Positions 21,831 through 32,720 of a stretch of DNA of 64,000 nucleotides are shown here, piece by piece. Under the pieces are notes generated by a model that had not been told where the DNA came from, did not search any database, and worked only from the letters and a program-made list of their open reading frames with translations. Source of the stretch: Polytrichum commune (Eukaryota; Streptophyta; Polytrichopsida; Polytrichales; Polytrichaceae). The translations under genes and the position numbers were made by a program. Location of the stretch: NCBI GenBank assembly GCA_950295325.1, contig OX485804.1, forward strand, positions 36,754,429-36,818,428. The letters are read 5' to 3'. Each line of letters begins with the position of its first letter. Positions within the stretch are counted from its first letter, which is position 1.

Positions 21831-23497
21831 GCTATATTTGAGTAGTTTGCAAGGAGAACAAGCTTTGGCTGGCAATAGAGGTCATCCTGGTCCAAGTACA
21901 AGAAGGATGAATCATCCTGGACATAGGTATCACTTGTATATATTATATTACTATAAGATGGTTGATTTAATGTTAATTTCACATGATTTTAATGCAAAGT
22001 AGTTGTCTCTAATTTGTTGTAATTGCAACCATGATTGTTGTAGTCTGGGAGCAAAAGAGCATGTTGCTGGTGGTGGATGCCGAGATCAAATGATGAGAGA
22101 TGCAGAAGCAAGGCGAAACCCTCTTTCTGAACACAGGTTTGATATATGAAACTCATATTAATTCAATGCCCAGTGTTGCATCTTGGTATATAACTCATGT
22201 ATATGTTTAATGTGGTTTACAAGACATTGATTTACATTTGTCTGTATCAGCCATGATGTACCGGTATTGGAAGACCATTTAGAAGGAAGACAAGATGGAG
22301 TTGCAGGCCATGTGGCTGGAAGACATAATGGAGTTGAAGCTTCCGGTGATCACATTACATTGGAGAGAAGTGCATTACAACGGCTTAGAGATGATCCGTG
22401 GAGGAAAAAAACCAGAGAACTCACAAAAGAGAACCTTGTTCTCGTAGAATCCCTGAAAAGGTTCCAAGAGACTACCGCTTCAAAACCGAAATGTTGCCAA
22501 TTGAAGCACGTAAAGGTATGTCAATATATTTTAAATTAAAAATATGGCCATTTCTTTGTTAATGAATATTTTTTTTTGGGTATTACAACTGAGAATAACT
22601 TTTTATTTATTGCAGAAAGTTATGACCGATGTTGCAACAAAGATTCTTCTTGGAAATTTTGTCTTTTCAACTATGTATCCAACATAGGACACTTTGGTTG
22701 AATGCATCTTGGCTGCCTTTAACATACCCCCTGATGACCACACTATACGTGAAAAGTTTCTGAAAGAATGGGGACCTCTTGGAGATGAAGAATCCAGCTT
22801 ACATTCGTTTGCCACAAGCAACATTCGTGAGAGAAGAGGTTCCATAACAAGAGATTTGACAAATGAGTTGTATAAGGTTCTTGAGGTGACAAAACCAGAA
22901 GTAGATGCTACACCTCAAGATTTGCAAACATATGCAACACAGTTACGAACACTGTGTGAAGGTATGTGGATTTGTTAATTTAGTTCATATGAATTTCCAT
23001 GCATAACGTTGAAGTACTTAAAATGTAGATGAGTATTAATAAAAACTTTTATTAAATCACTTATGACATGTACTGAATTGTGTGTATAGGAGATCGTTGG
23101 AGGTTTGGAAGTGACTCAAATGGAGTGTCAGATCCTTATGGATCACAAGCTTTTTATGGTGCAATTGCTAAGGTTGTACTGGGTAGGAGGTATGATCGAA
23201 AGGGCATTGTTTGTGTGACTTTGGAGCAATGTGGTTTCTTTTACCACGTGGTGAGTCAAATTATTCTTAACCTGGCATCCTCTAAAATTTTAATATTAAA
23301 TGATGTAATTACCTCCAATTAATATAAATTGGCTCTAATTCTTATTGCAGATGAATTTGGCCATGCATGGAAATTTTTTGACAGAAGGCCATGCATCCAT
23401 GCACATCCGTGCTATGAAGTGTGCTAAAGATGAGATCAAGAAAAATCTCTGGCGGATGTCGCGGGTTATCATAGTTGAAACTGACGTTGATCGGTGA
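21831..23497 (+). pseudogene. Putative accessory gene of the Plavaka-type element (multi-exon, unidentified)
   Basis: Six exon-like blocks join in a consistent frame with GT-AG borders: 21831-21926, 22044-22136, 22251-22515, 22616-22961, 23090-23250 and 23351-23497 (TGA stop), about 370 codons. The upstream start exon is not recognised. The N-terminal part is Gly/Arg/His-rich (AGNRGHPGPSTRRM), followed by a charged region and a C-terminal half with predicted helices and a conserved-looking DRWRFGSDSNGVSDPYGSQA segment. One in-frame TAG (22685-22687) interrupts exon 4. I do not recognise the family. Its head-to-head position next to the transposase and its location between the two ACAATG clusters suggest it belongs to the transposon, comparable in arrangement to the TNPA/TNPD pair of CACTA elements. 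This role is inference. Confidence 0.5.
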
Positions 23498-23925
23498 AAA
23501 TAGGCTATTTGCAGGAGATTGTAATAGAAATTCAATCGAAGCCATCCTGATCTGGAACTATTCAACTTGTCAAGGTGCATTCATATCTGCATGCAGTACT
23601 CTTTTCATTAAAAGCTGTTAGTTGCTGAATTGAGCAGATTGAGAACTGCAGTAATGCACACAGACAATATTTTGCTGGGGGAGGTAACATTGTATTCCTT
23701 CTTGTGGTAGCAAGAAGAGAAGCCTTTCACGTTTTCGTTGATCATGGCAGGTGATGACAACAGCCAATAACCTGCAAACTATAAATTATGATCATGCTGT
23801 GGAAAGTACACACCATTGCACATCGCCAAGAAAAATCTTTGGCGGATGTCGCGGGTTATCATAGTTGAAGTTGACGCTGATCGGTGAAAATAGGCTATCT
23901 GCAGGAGATTGTAATAGAAATTCAA
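23437..23925 (+). repeat. 98-bp direct duplication at the end of the accessory gene
   Basis: The sequence from 23437 to 23534, covering the last codons and stop of the accessory gene plus 3' flank, recurs at 23827-23925 with only a few substitutions, offset 390 bp. The downstream copy lacks the rest of the exon, so it is a partial duplication of the gene's end. Confidence 0.85.
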
Positions 23926-24289
23926 GTGTTTGTGCCATTGATTTGATAGAACTTACATGCTAGTGTGTACAATTTGAAATCTTGTATGTAGTGTACAATG
24001 CATATGATTGAACACAACCTTTAATCAAACATTTGTTGTGTTTTGTTGAAATTGCAAATTGCAGAAAATACTTTGTGTTTGTATGAAGAGTTACATTACG
24101 GTTTGCATCTTCATTTGGCTCAAGCTCTTAGTTTGTAGGTCATTGTTTCAGTTTATAATTAGTTACTCCTATTTACTCCATGAACTACTTCAAAATAACT
24201 ACCTTGAAGGTCAAAGGACGTGCCATTTGTAAGATGACAATCCTGCATTTGATAATGTAATCAACATCACTTCAATTTAATATCAACAT

Positions 24290-24560
24290 AGAAACCGTGG
24301 TTCAAAAATGCAAAGTTGTTTTTATATTATTGCAATGTAAAACGTAACAATGATGTTTCAATAAGCAAATGATATAAAAAATCATCATGCTTACAATATT
24401 GTGTTTACTTTGTGACAATGAAGGTTGTTTAGGCATTGTGAATGCATTGTTTCACAAAGCTTTGTTTCTCCATTGTTTCTACATTGGTACATTTTCTATT
24501 GTCTCCATATTGTTGACTTGATGTTATTATATTGTTCCCCGAAATAAATGGAACAATATT
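24290..24560. repeat. Putative subterminal motif cluster (far side) of the Plavaka-type transposon
   Basis: Five ACAATG/CATTGT copies and related CATTG.TTC variants occur in about 270 bp, mirroring the cluster at 1850-2130. Together they bracket the transposase and accessory genes, giving an element of about 8 kb once the nested LTR element is removed. Confidence 0.4.
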
Positions 24561-25677
24561 GTTTTGACAAAAAAATCTCAATGAAACAAGCATTTGCCGT
24601 CTTTGAGATGTAGGCAAGCTTTGAACTTTCGCCAATAAATAAAGGGCTTTAACTTTCAAACTTTTTACATTAGAACAACTTCGAAAGCTTAACAACAATA
24701 TTGTGATTGCCTACGAGCTCAAACCACCATAGGAGAGAGATGGGCATTGCTTGAACATATTCTATCCTTACTTTCCAACATAGTTCCTTCTTAGTACATC
24801 CTCTTGTTTAGAGGCCATATCATTCTATTACATATCTATAAACCTTCCAAAACCCGGGAGGGTGGGTGGGACCATCCCTCTTTATCACAACATTGCAAGA
24901 TTACTTCTAAGTATTTTCAAAATGTCTCTACTTGGTATGTGTCCAAAGCATTACTAAAACCTTTGAGTATTCACACCTCTAAGGTTGTAAGCTTTTCTAC
25001 CCTTAAGTGAAATAATACATAACATATCCGATACATAACAAGTCACTATCAAATGAGTAGGTGCCTCTTATTCAAAAAATACTTCAAGTTTCATTCACAA
25101 GTAAAAGAGGCTTTGTAATAAGCCTTGCACACACAATATTTTTGCATGAAGATGAAATACAAAACCTAAGATGCCCGTCCAAAATGTGAAGGGTCTACCT
25201 CACCTATGCCCATGCCACCAACCAAATCCAAAGAGAGGGTCAGTAACGTACACGAGGTGAATAACAGCAGAACTCAATTGTTATCTATGTCACACAAATG
25301 AATACGGTAAAATCATATGGTTTGTATCTAAGAATACTTAACAATATTAAGTACTCTATCTGTTCTTTGGCCATTTGAGCTTAGTGTGTAACAATATTGA
25401 GGCCGGTAGTGTACACCTTCCACAAGTCCTCACTAACTTACACTAATCCGAGAAGTTACTTAGGGTAAAACTGCATAAGCGGTTTTAACCTTTGAAAGGA
25501 GGTCTCAATGCTTTCCCCACCTTCATATATGATTAGGTAAATGCTCTCATCCGTAGATCCTTAGTGCGAGATCTATGGTTGAAAACAATTAGGTAAACCT
25601 TACTTAGCCCTAGAACACTAAGTTCATTAGGGTTATGTTTTTTTACCAAATATGTTCATCTACGGCACAGTAAGAAC

Positions 25678-25717
<40 letters not shown>

Positions 25718-26025
25718 CCTCTCCTCCCTTGAGCTTCCTTTCATGCCAAAGGCACGACTTTTACTTTCTATTCCCAGTATAGCATAAGTCTTCTATCCAT
25801 ACTTAAACTTATGCTTTACATCCATTTTGAATATTTTATCTACTGGCTCAATCACACTCATCTAGTTGGAACTTATGAATGCCAAATTGATTCATTCATA
25901 TATTCTTCTAGTTGATATTGTATAATTCCGACTTGGTTCATTCATCCATACTTCTAGTTGAAGCTGTCTATTCCAACTCGATTCATTTATTCACATAGAG
26001 TTGACTAGCTCCAATGAATGACATC
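24561..26025. other. Non-coding stretch with AG microsatellite
   Basis: No gene recognised. A pure AG dinucleotide run lies at about 25683-25713. From about 25850 onward the sequence contains loosely repeated TCATTCAT..TTCTAGTTG phrases that grade into the minisatellite at 26030. Confidence 0.6.
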
Positions 26026-26029
26026 CATC

Positions 26030-26270
26030 CGTTGGTAGTTCATATCTTCTAGTTGGAGTTGTCTAACTCTAACACAAAGATCTTCCACAAGGATTTGTCT
26101 AACTCCAATGCAAAGATCTTCCACTAGGAGTTGTCTATCCCCCGTGCACAATTCCTTCATGGTTTGTGTAACCCATGTGCACCATTCTTCCTTGGGTTGT
26201 CTAGCCCTTGTACATAATTCATTCATGGGTGTTTAGCTCTTATGCACATATCATTCTTGAGCTCTTCCCT
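26030..26270. repeat. Decayed minisatellite, 33-36 bp unit
   Basis: Successive units each carry an ATTCTTCC/GATCTTCCAC start and a TTGTCTA..CC..TGCAC end. Two units of 36 bp are followed by three of 33 bp, all multiples of three, so the reverse strand reads as an 11-12 residue repeat (DLCVRVRQ-like). No protein family is implied. Confidence 0.65.
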
Positions 26271-27001
26271 TGGAGTTGTTTGACTCCAATCACCATCTGC
26301 TCGCACGTTGAGTACATCAAAATACGGTTAGTCAACAATCTTCCACAATCAATCCCATGAATCTCTTAATCAAAACACATCACAATGACTTTGTCATGAA
26401 TTCTCCATAAAGACATTCATACCTCATTATCAAAGTTTGTGCCTAACAACAAAACATCATCCTTTGAATGAATTATTATGTCAGTGAACATTACAATATC
26501 ATTTTGCATTCCCCTCATAAATAAATCATCCTCCCTTTATGAATGATCAAACATATTTGCAAAATACACCATAAAGGCAATCACTCCGTCCCATTAGTTA
26601 TTCTTTTTCTCTAAATATAGTTTTTAAATTATTTGAAAAAAAAACATTTACTTCAAGCATAGCCAACTTAATTTGCAACTCGCAAATTTATCATACCAAC
26701 TCATCCTCCTCAACATGTCAAGTTTTGAAGGTTCAAAAGAATGTATCACACAACATGAAAGACAAACATGCTGAATACATCATGTTACATCACTAACAAT
26801 AAATAAATAAATAAAATATTGTATATTGTATATTGTATATAATCTATAATCTATCTATCTGTCTATATATATATATAATATTTGTCTTTGTTATTTCCGC
26901 TTTGTGAATAATGACACGGCTCCAACTAAACCCCTTCACTGAACTTCCAATCAACACATTGTAGTCTTCAAAGACTCGGCTCAAGCTACTCTTGCAGGTA
27001 A

Positions 27002-27481
27002 GGGCCACTTCACACACGAGCCAAGAGCCGTGACCATGAAATTGTGAGAGCCCAAAAGAAAATGTCCAAAGTCCGTCCCAACACACCTCCAAAATCATGT
27101 AGGGTGGTCATGGACCCTCAAGTGTAGTGTGAAGTCATATGTGACTGGGCCCTCAACCAAATGCTATTTCAATGAACACATGATAAAATAGAATAAACCA
27201 ATGGTTGTGAGCATTCAAAGTGTCATGGTCTCCTAGTGGTTTTGTTTTTAGACCTACCTCCAAGAGATGGTTTTTGAAAATAATCCAAATGACCATGGAA
27301 CATGATCCATTCGATGCCATGTAGGAATCCATGTAGACTTCACATCCATCTTACATTCACATACTCCGTTGGTCCCTCAAGCGTAGTGTGAAGCGAACTT
27401 GGACCAGCTCCGCTTTTTCCACCAATGGGAGTGCTTGAAGTGTAATGGTCACGGCTCTCGGTCTCGTGGGCGAAGTGGCCC
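27002..27481. mobile_element. Harbinger-like MITE with long TIRs (TSD TAA)
   Basis: A 480-bp element starting GGGCCACTTCACACACGAGC and ending in its near inverse complement (about 38 bp of terminal inverted repeat, including AGAGCCGTGACCAT). It is flanked by TAA at 26999-27001 and 27482-27484. TAA/TTA duplications and the absence of coding capacity fit PIF/Harbinger-type (Tourist-like) MITEs. Confidence 0.8.
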
Positions 27482-28744
27482 TAAAGATACTTCAATCAAA
27501 TAAACACATTCATCTCCATAGTTGTTATTTTAGTTATTCACGATTGCATGAATCGGTGCTCAAATCCTCATAAAACCAACATGACGCTAAATCTTTGTAG
27601 GGGGTGTGCTTCTTAGAAAAGAAACATTCAAATCATAGAGAAAGCCATTAATTCGGTGTTTTCACAAATACCATCCATGTCATTCAATCGCACTCTTCAA
27701 ACTCTCATTCTCTCATGGCACTAGGTGTAGCTTTGAAACTTAATATTGAATATTTCTCTCATCAATTTTACCCAATTCTATACTTCATAAACCGTGAGTG
27801 ACGAATGATGAATGACAAATAAGCACATGTCTTTATGGTGTTTGTTCTTGAATCCTCACTTAAGCACGCACAAATCAGCAATAGGTGTTAGATTGAGAAA
27901 AATAGCAGAGTATTGCCTTGCATACCTTAGTCAAATATGATTTGGAGGAGATTCACCAGTGTCCGAGGAGATTTTTGGTCAAGATCCGAGTGTTTCCAAG
28001 TCCAACTGGTTACATGTTGACATCTTTCAGTTTCTATTTTTTGCCTATGCCAAGTGGAGAAGGCGGTCTTTGAATGCACCAAAAGTTTTGCCTCTATCCA
28101 CCTTCTATCATTAAGAAGCTAAGTATAGTTCACTCAAGTAACAGCCATACTCTTACTCTAAGTAATAGCAAAAAGCTATCTTATTACCTCGAACGTTACA
28201 CATATACTAGGTACATGGGAACTCACGATTGCATACAACTGTCACATAATTTGCGGCTTTGAGCAAGCATAACACATTCCTACTCATGCACAAGATAAAT
28301 GCTAGGAGTGCACTCTTGCGATTGGCCGCTTTGTTAATTTAAGGTATATCTTCTTGATTCCTCTTAAACAATGAGTGATTTTCCGGAAATCTTAAACTTC
28401 AACCAATTGTCTCTCAAACTCGATTGGTTCATATGTAACTACATTGATTACCACAATTAGTACATGTTACTATTTGGAGTTACGCAGTGCAATAACGTGT
28501 TACTCAAGAGTTCATTTTTACTAACAAAAGTTCAATAGGTTGTTCGGACATTGTAAAACATATTTGACTTTACTTGGTGAAGTATTACATTCTCATTATA
28601 TAGTAATATCATTCCGTAACTCGAAATAGTAACACACACTAATTGAGATAATCTATGTAGCGATCGTTTCTCCCCCGCTGTTGGGATTCATCATCAAATC
28701 AAGGAATTAAAAGAATGCCCATGACCTAAGTTACCTACACTTAA

Positions 28745-29082
28745 GGGCCAATTCACACATGAGCTACGGGCCGTGACCATGTGCTTGTCAGGGCCCTTGA
28801 CTCTCATCCAAAGGCCATATCATTGACATGGTATGCCAAAATTTGCATCATGCCTACCTCTTGGAGGAGGGCCTAACGCGAATTTCGGCATACCATGAAA
28901 CATCATTCATAGTCTGCCATGTAAGAATCCATGTAGACCTTTCATCCATGATAATTTTCATGGGCCCTTGGGCCTTCACCTTCTAGTGTGAAGTGAACTT
29001 GGACGGTCTCGGCATTTTTGACCAATGAGAGATCATAGAATGCAATGGTCATGGGCCTTCAATCTCATGTGTGAAGTTGCCC
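28745..29082. mobile_element. Second Harbinger-like MITE of the same family
   Basis: A 338-bp copy: GGGCCAATTCACACATGAG at the left, inverted CTCATGTGTGAAGTTGCCC at the right, TAA duplicated at 28742-28744 and 29083-29085. TIRs and internal GGGCCGTGACCAT match the 27002 copy; the middle is shorter. Confidence 0.8.
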
Positions 29083-29184
29083 TAAGTCAATTCCTCGGCA
29101 TACCAAATTGAAAGTCCAATATGAAAGTCTTAAGTCCGGTCCGAAGTCCAATCATTGTCGCCCCACGAAGGAGATTCATAAGCA

Positions 29185-30045
29185 ATCTAACCTCGTTAAT
29201 ACGACACTCATTTATACAACACCCTCAATAATACAACACGTTTTTGCGAGACCAAACTTTTTAGTTCAAAACTCCCTCTTTTATACGACTACGACACTCG
29301 ATAATGAGACATTTAGAATCTCCGTTTTCCCATAGTAAAGAGGTAGTTAATGCTAAATTTCTTTTCATCTATGTTATGTAAATATATCCATTTTCAATTG
29401 GGAACTACTTGGGAACTTCACTTATCATTGGGAACGTAATGAGAATTAAGGTTACTAGTGTAGAATGGGCAAGATTAGGGTTAGGGTTATAATGGACATG
29501 GTTAGAGAAGAGATTATTGAGCTAGACTTTAGTATTGATGAGTTGGTGGATGCTACTTTGGGAACCAATTATGCACAAGACTTTGATCTTAATGTCGATC
29601 TAGATTCAGTAGATGTGGATGATGTTATTCCACCAACAGTAAAGCTTGGTGATGCTAAACGTCATGCATCATTGTTATCTAATTTCTTATTAGAGAACTC
29701 TTTATAATTTGGTGTTAATGAAATTATTAGTTTTCAAAAGCAAGCATGGAATTTAGATACGATGACAGTTGCTAACTTGGGTAGGCAACATTAGAGATCT
29801 TTGGACTCTTATTTCAAGAGTTCTTGAAAATATTTCTATTTGTTTGAAGTTATAAGTTATTATTCCATACCATCTATATTGCTTAAACTCGTTGTATATA
29901 TTTTTAAGCTCACATTCCTTATGTTTTCGTATTCCCTCAATAATACAACAACTTTACGCCATTTGTCATATGAATGAGAAGACGACACCTCGATAATGCG
30001 ACTTTTTTTGTGTTTCCCAAACGTGTCATACTAAAGAGGGAGAAC
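29185..30045 (+). mobile_element. Tigger/pogo-type transposon remnant
   Basis: The left end carries a repeated CCTCGTTAATACGACAC-like motif (about 29189, 29221 and 29272 with variations). The right end carries the inverse (CCCTCAATAATACAAC, then CTAAAGAGGGAG at about 30034-30045). Such CCTC..TAATACGAC ends are typical of Tigger-like elements. Between them only the C-terminal part of a transposase remains, so most of the gene was deleted. Confidence 0.55.
29465..29826 (+). pseudogene. C-terminal fragment of a Tigger-like transposase
   Basis: ATG at 29465 opens 80 codons, acidic (DLNVDLDSVDVDDV) and followed by a KLGDAKRHASLLSNFLLEN segment. After a stop at 29705 the same frame continues with FGVNEIISFQKQAWNLDTM and then a broken SLDSYFK tail. 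Tigger/CENP-B-like transposases commonly end in a helix with LLxxF followed by a leucine-rich helix and QxxLDSYFK. The catalytic DDE domain is absent. Confidence 0.5.
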
Positions 30046-30354
30046 AGTAAGCTTAAGTGCAGGTTGGCACTCGGTCCAAGATCTCAATCAGTAGGCGCCA
30101 CCTAAGATGCCACCTAAGATGCCACGTGGAATGAAGCATGAACCTTGTGTTATAGCGGATATGGTGTAAATAAGTAAGTGAAGTACGTGGGCCTCATGTG
30201 ATCGCTCTTTTTGAAGTGGACCCCCTATATTTCAAGTGGTATAATGGTAGGTGAGTGCGGACCCAAAAAAGGCATGTGGCATATTGAGCCTTACATTGCG
30301 TGCTAAAAATTTAAGGTAAGTGGTCAAGATCATTACGTTTATTATAATAGGTTA

Positions 30355-30610
30355 GTTCCATGACGAGATAAGGAACTATTGCATACTAATGTATCTCCCA
30401 TTTATCCAACATAAGAAAACTCATGTAATCATATGGAACTAGTTTATTTGATCTTAGAACTATCTTTATAGAGCCCCAATTATTTAGTGTAGTCCGAGTC
30501 GGTTCAGATGGATTGATCACAATCTTATAGGGGGTCAAGTTTTTATGTTGGATGGATGACATGTACACTTGTATGTGATATTTCCTCTCGTTGTTTCACG
30601 AGGTTTGGCC
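30355..30610. mobile_element. MITE with TATCCAACAT / ATGTTGGATGG inverted ends, copy 1
   Basis: Imperfect terminal inverted repeats of about 55 bp surround a core of about 130 bp; inner ends are TTATCCAACATAA and TTATGTTGGATGG. It shares TIRs and the AAGT(C)AAGTT..GATGTTGGATGG end with the copy at 32136-32387. Element borders are approximate. Confidence 0.65.
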
Positions 30611-31319
30611 TCATATGATGTGCAAAGAATAAACATGGTTGATTAGCAAATGTTGTACGAATCCAACATAACATTGCTCAATTGATGAGTTGTGTTTAGC
30701 TGTCTTGACTTCAAATTTGGTTTGAAGCACTTGGACTCTAGCATCCGGAGGCTTTATTCTCAAATCGGCTACAATGCTCATGAACGCAACTCATCGGCTG
30801 TGTAATGTTATGAATGCCATAAGAATTGAGATAAAATGTGACTAATTCTCAAATTATGACGAATTTTCAAGGAGTGATCTTCTTAAATGATTACATTGTG
30901 CAAGTGGTTACCGTAGATTCATAGTTGGTTCGACACATGTTAGCCGAATAATTAATTAAAGTGGAAAAATTGCATTCGGCTAAAAAAACTAAAATAAAAT
31001 AAAATTTCAACTTTTGCTACAAATTTTTTTTTAAAAAATTGGCTATAAGTAAGAATGTACATGTGAAATTTATTCAATTATTACAAATTAATGTTTTCTC
31101 ATCCTCAAAAATATTCAAATGCCTTAAAATTTGCTGTTTTTTAACCTAATTGCACAAGAGGTGACGGCTTAGTTGAACTTAACCTAAACCTACTTACCCT
31201 AATCAGGGTTTGAGGCTCCTTTGAACACTCTTTTCATGTGTTTGAGCTTTGAAATGTGTTTGTTGAAATTTTGAGTGTTCCCATTGCTTTGCTTGTTTGA
31301 GCTTTTAGTTCAAGTCAAA

Positions 31320-32021
31320 ATGACAAAGTCAAAGACTTTGAGTAATATTTTCATGTCACTTTCCAAAGAAGAGATGCAACAGTCAATGGCATGTGATTTT
31401 GAGACTCTAAAGACTAAGATGGATGAGGAAGCGGCTTTGCAAGTAGAAGTGGTGAAGCGTCCAGTTGGAAGGCCACGAGGCACATTGGAGGCAACGTTGT
31501 TGACTCCTAAAGTGGAAGAAGAGGAGCCAACTTCCAAAAAGCTCAAGGTTAGGGGTCATTACACTAATTGGTTTGAGCCTTCTTTTTGGGATCCCATTTA
31601 TGTTGTTGTTAGAAAACATAGAAACATCAACAATGCATGCAAGTACTTGAAGATGATGTACAAGAAACCGGGAGAAAGCTATGGCACTTACGAGAAGCTT
31701 GCTAGAAGCAGTATGTATGAGTGGTTCACATCTACAGGAGGACTCAAAGATGCTTACAAGAAGTATGTAGATGAAGGATCTTCCCATTTCCAAGTAGGAA
31801 ACCAACATTGTCTTATTCTATCCAATCATCAAGAATTAAAGGAAGCTATCATTGAGATGCTACATGCACATAGGAAGGCGGGACAACCTCTCTATGCAAG
31901 ATCAATCCGCAATCTCATCATCCCTTTTATTCAAAAAAGGCTCCAGATTTACTTGTTCAAGAAAGCTCAACTTCATTCAAGGTATCACTTAGTTGGGTTT
32001 CATATCCTAGGTTTCACTTAG
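31320..32021 (+). CDS. Pogo/Tc1-like transposase N-terminal fragment, 233 aa
   Basis: Starting at the first ATG, the ORF has a short AT-hook-like GRPRG (about residue 42), an acidic EEEEP run and a basic KKLKVRG. A helical domain of the helix-turn-helix kind follows, with RNINNACKYLK and then SSMYEWF. It ends with the AGQPLYARSIRNLI segment that in pogo-like transposases precedes the catalytic domain. No DDE residues follow: the frame diverges after about residue 205 and stops at 32021. The assignment rests on pattern resemblance only. It lies between two copies of one MITE family, which could have derived from such an element. Confidence 0.45.
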   Translation: MTKSKTLSNIFMSLSKEEMQQSMACDFETLKTKMDEEAALQVEVVKRPVGRPRGTLEATLLTPKVEEEEPTSKKLKVRGHYTNWFEPSFWDPIYVVVRKHRNINNACKYLKMMYKKPGESYGTYEKLARSSMYEWFTSTGGLKDAYKKYVDEGSSHFQVGNQHCLILSNHQELKEAIIEMLHAHRKAGQPLYARSIRNLIIPFIQKRLQIYLFKKAQLHSRYHLVGFHILGFT

Positions 32022-32135
32022 GACCCACTTACTTGGGAAAATTGAAAATTTGAAAGCCTTTCAATACGCAGTACGGAATGCATGGCACAACTTATGATTG
32101 GTGTCAAATTGCTAATAACTTTTGTTTACATCGGT

Positions 32136-32387
32136 GCATTGTGGAGAGAGGGAATTACTGTATACGAACGTGTACTTCTCATCCATCCAACATAAAGCCC
32201 TAAAATAGTATGTAGCCCAAAGGTTAACTTTGTGTAGTTAATTTGATACCAAAATTATCTTTAACAACTCCAAATCATTGCACTCATGGTCATTTGAGAT
32301 GGGTCGGCCACAAACCTACAGGGAGTCAAGTTCTGATGTTGGATGGATGAGGTATGCTTGTATGCGATAATTCTCTCTCCATAACGC
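32136..32387. mobile_element. MITE with CATCCATCCAACAT / ATGTTGGATGG inverted ends, copy 2
   Basis: Terminal inverted repeats of about 55 bp: GCATTGTGGAGAGAG at the left matches the inverse of CTCTCTCCATAACGC at the right, continuing to CATCCATCCAACAT. Same family as 30355-30610. Confidence 0.75.
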
Positions 32388-32509
32388 ACGATGACCAATG
32401 GCTAGGGATTCACGATGTTTACGTAAACCCATCCATTGCATAGATGAAAACACATTGAATTGTATCAAAGCCGGTAAGTGTAGATGATTAGGTCCTAGAT
32501 GACCCTAAA

Positions 32510-32720
32510 CTACCGGGTGATAGTGGAGGGGTACGCATTTCCGAATGGAGTGGTTGGCGGTTCGATTCCCGCTGTGAAGTCTTCTCTCTACTTGATGGGA
32601 AACAAAACTAGCGAGCTAGGTAGAAAGCCAAGAGCCCCACCCACCGCAAGGGTGGCATGAAACCCCCCACCATGCACCAAGAGGATTCTTGAGCACGGTA
32701 GGGCCAACAAGCTCAAATTC
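32510..32720 (+). repeat. tRNA-derived SINE-like sequence
   Basis: A perfect Pol III B-box (GGTTCGATTCC, 32559-32569) lies about 42 bp after an A-box-like GTGATAGTGGAGG (32517). No cloverleaf tRNA can be folded from it, so a SINE or tRNA relic is more likely than a tRNA gene. Confidence 0.45.

Noticed and set aside
32517-32590. Functional tRNA gene
   Set aside because: The B-box is perfect, but no acceptor stem or anticodon arm can be formed around it.
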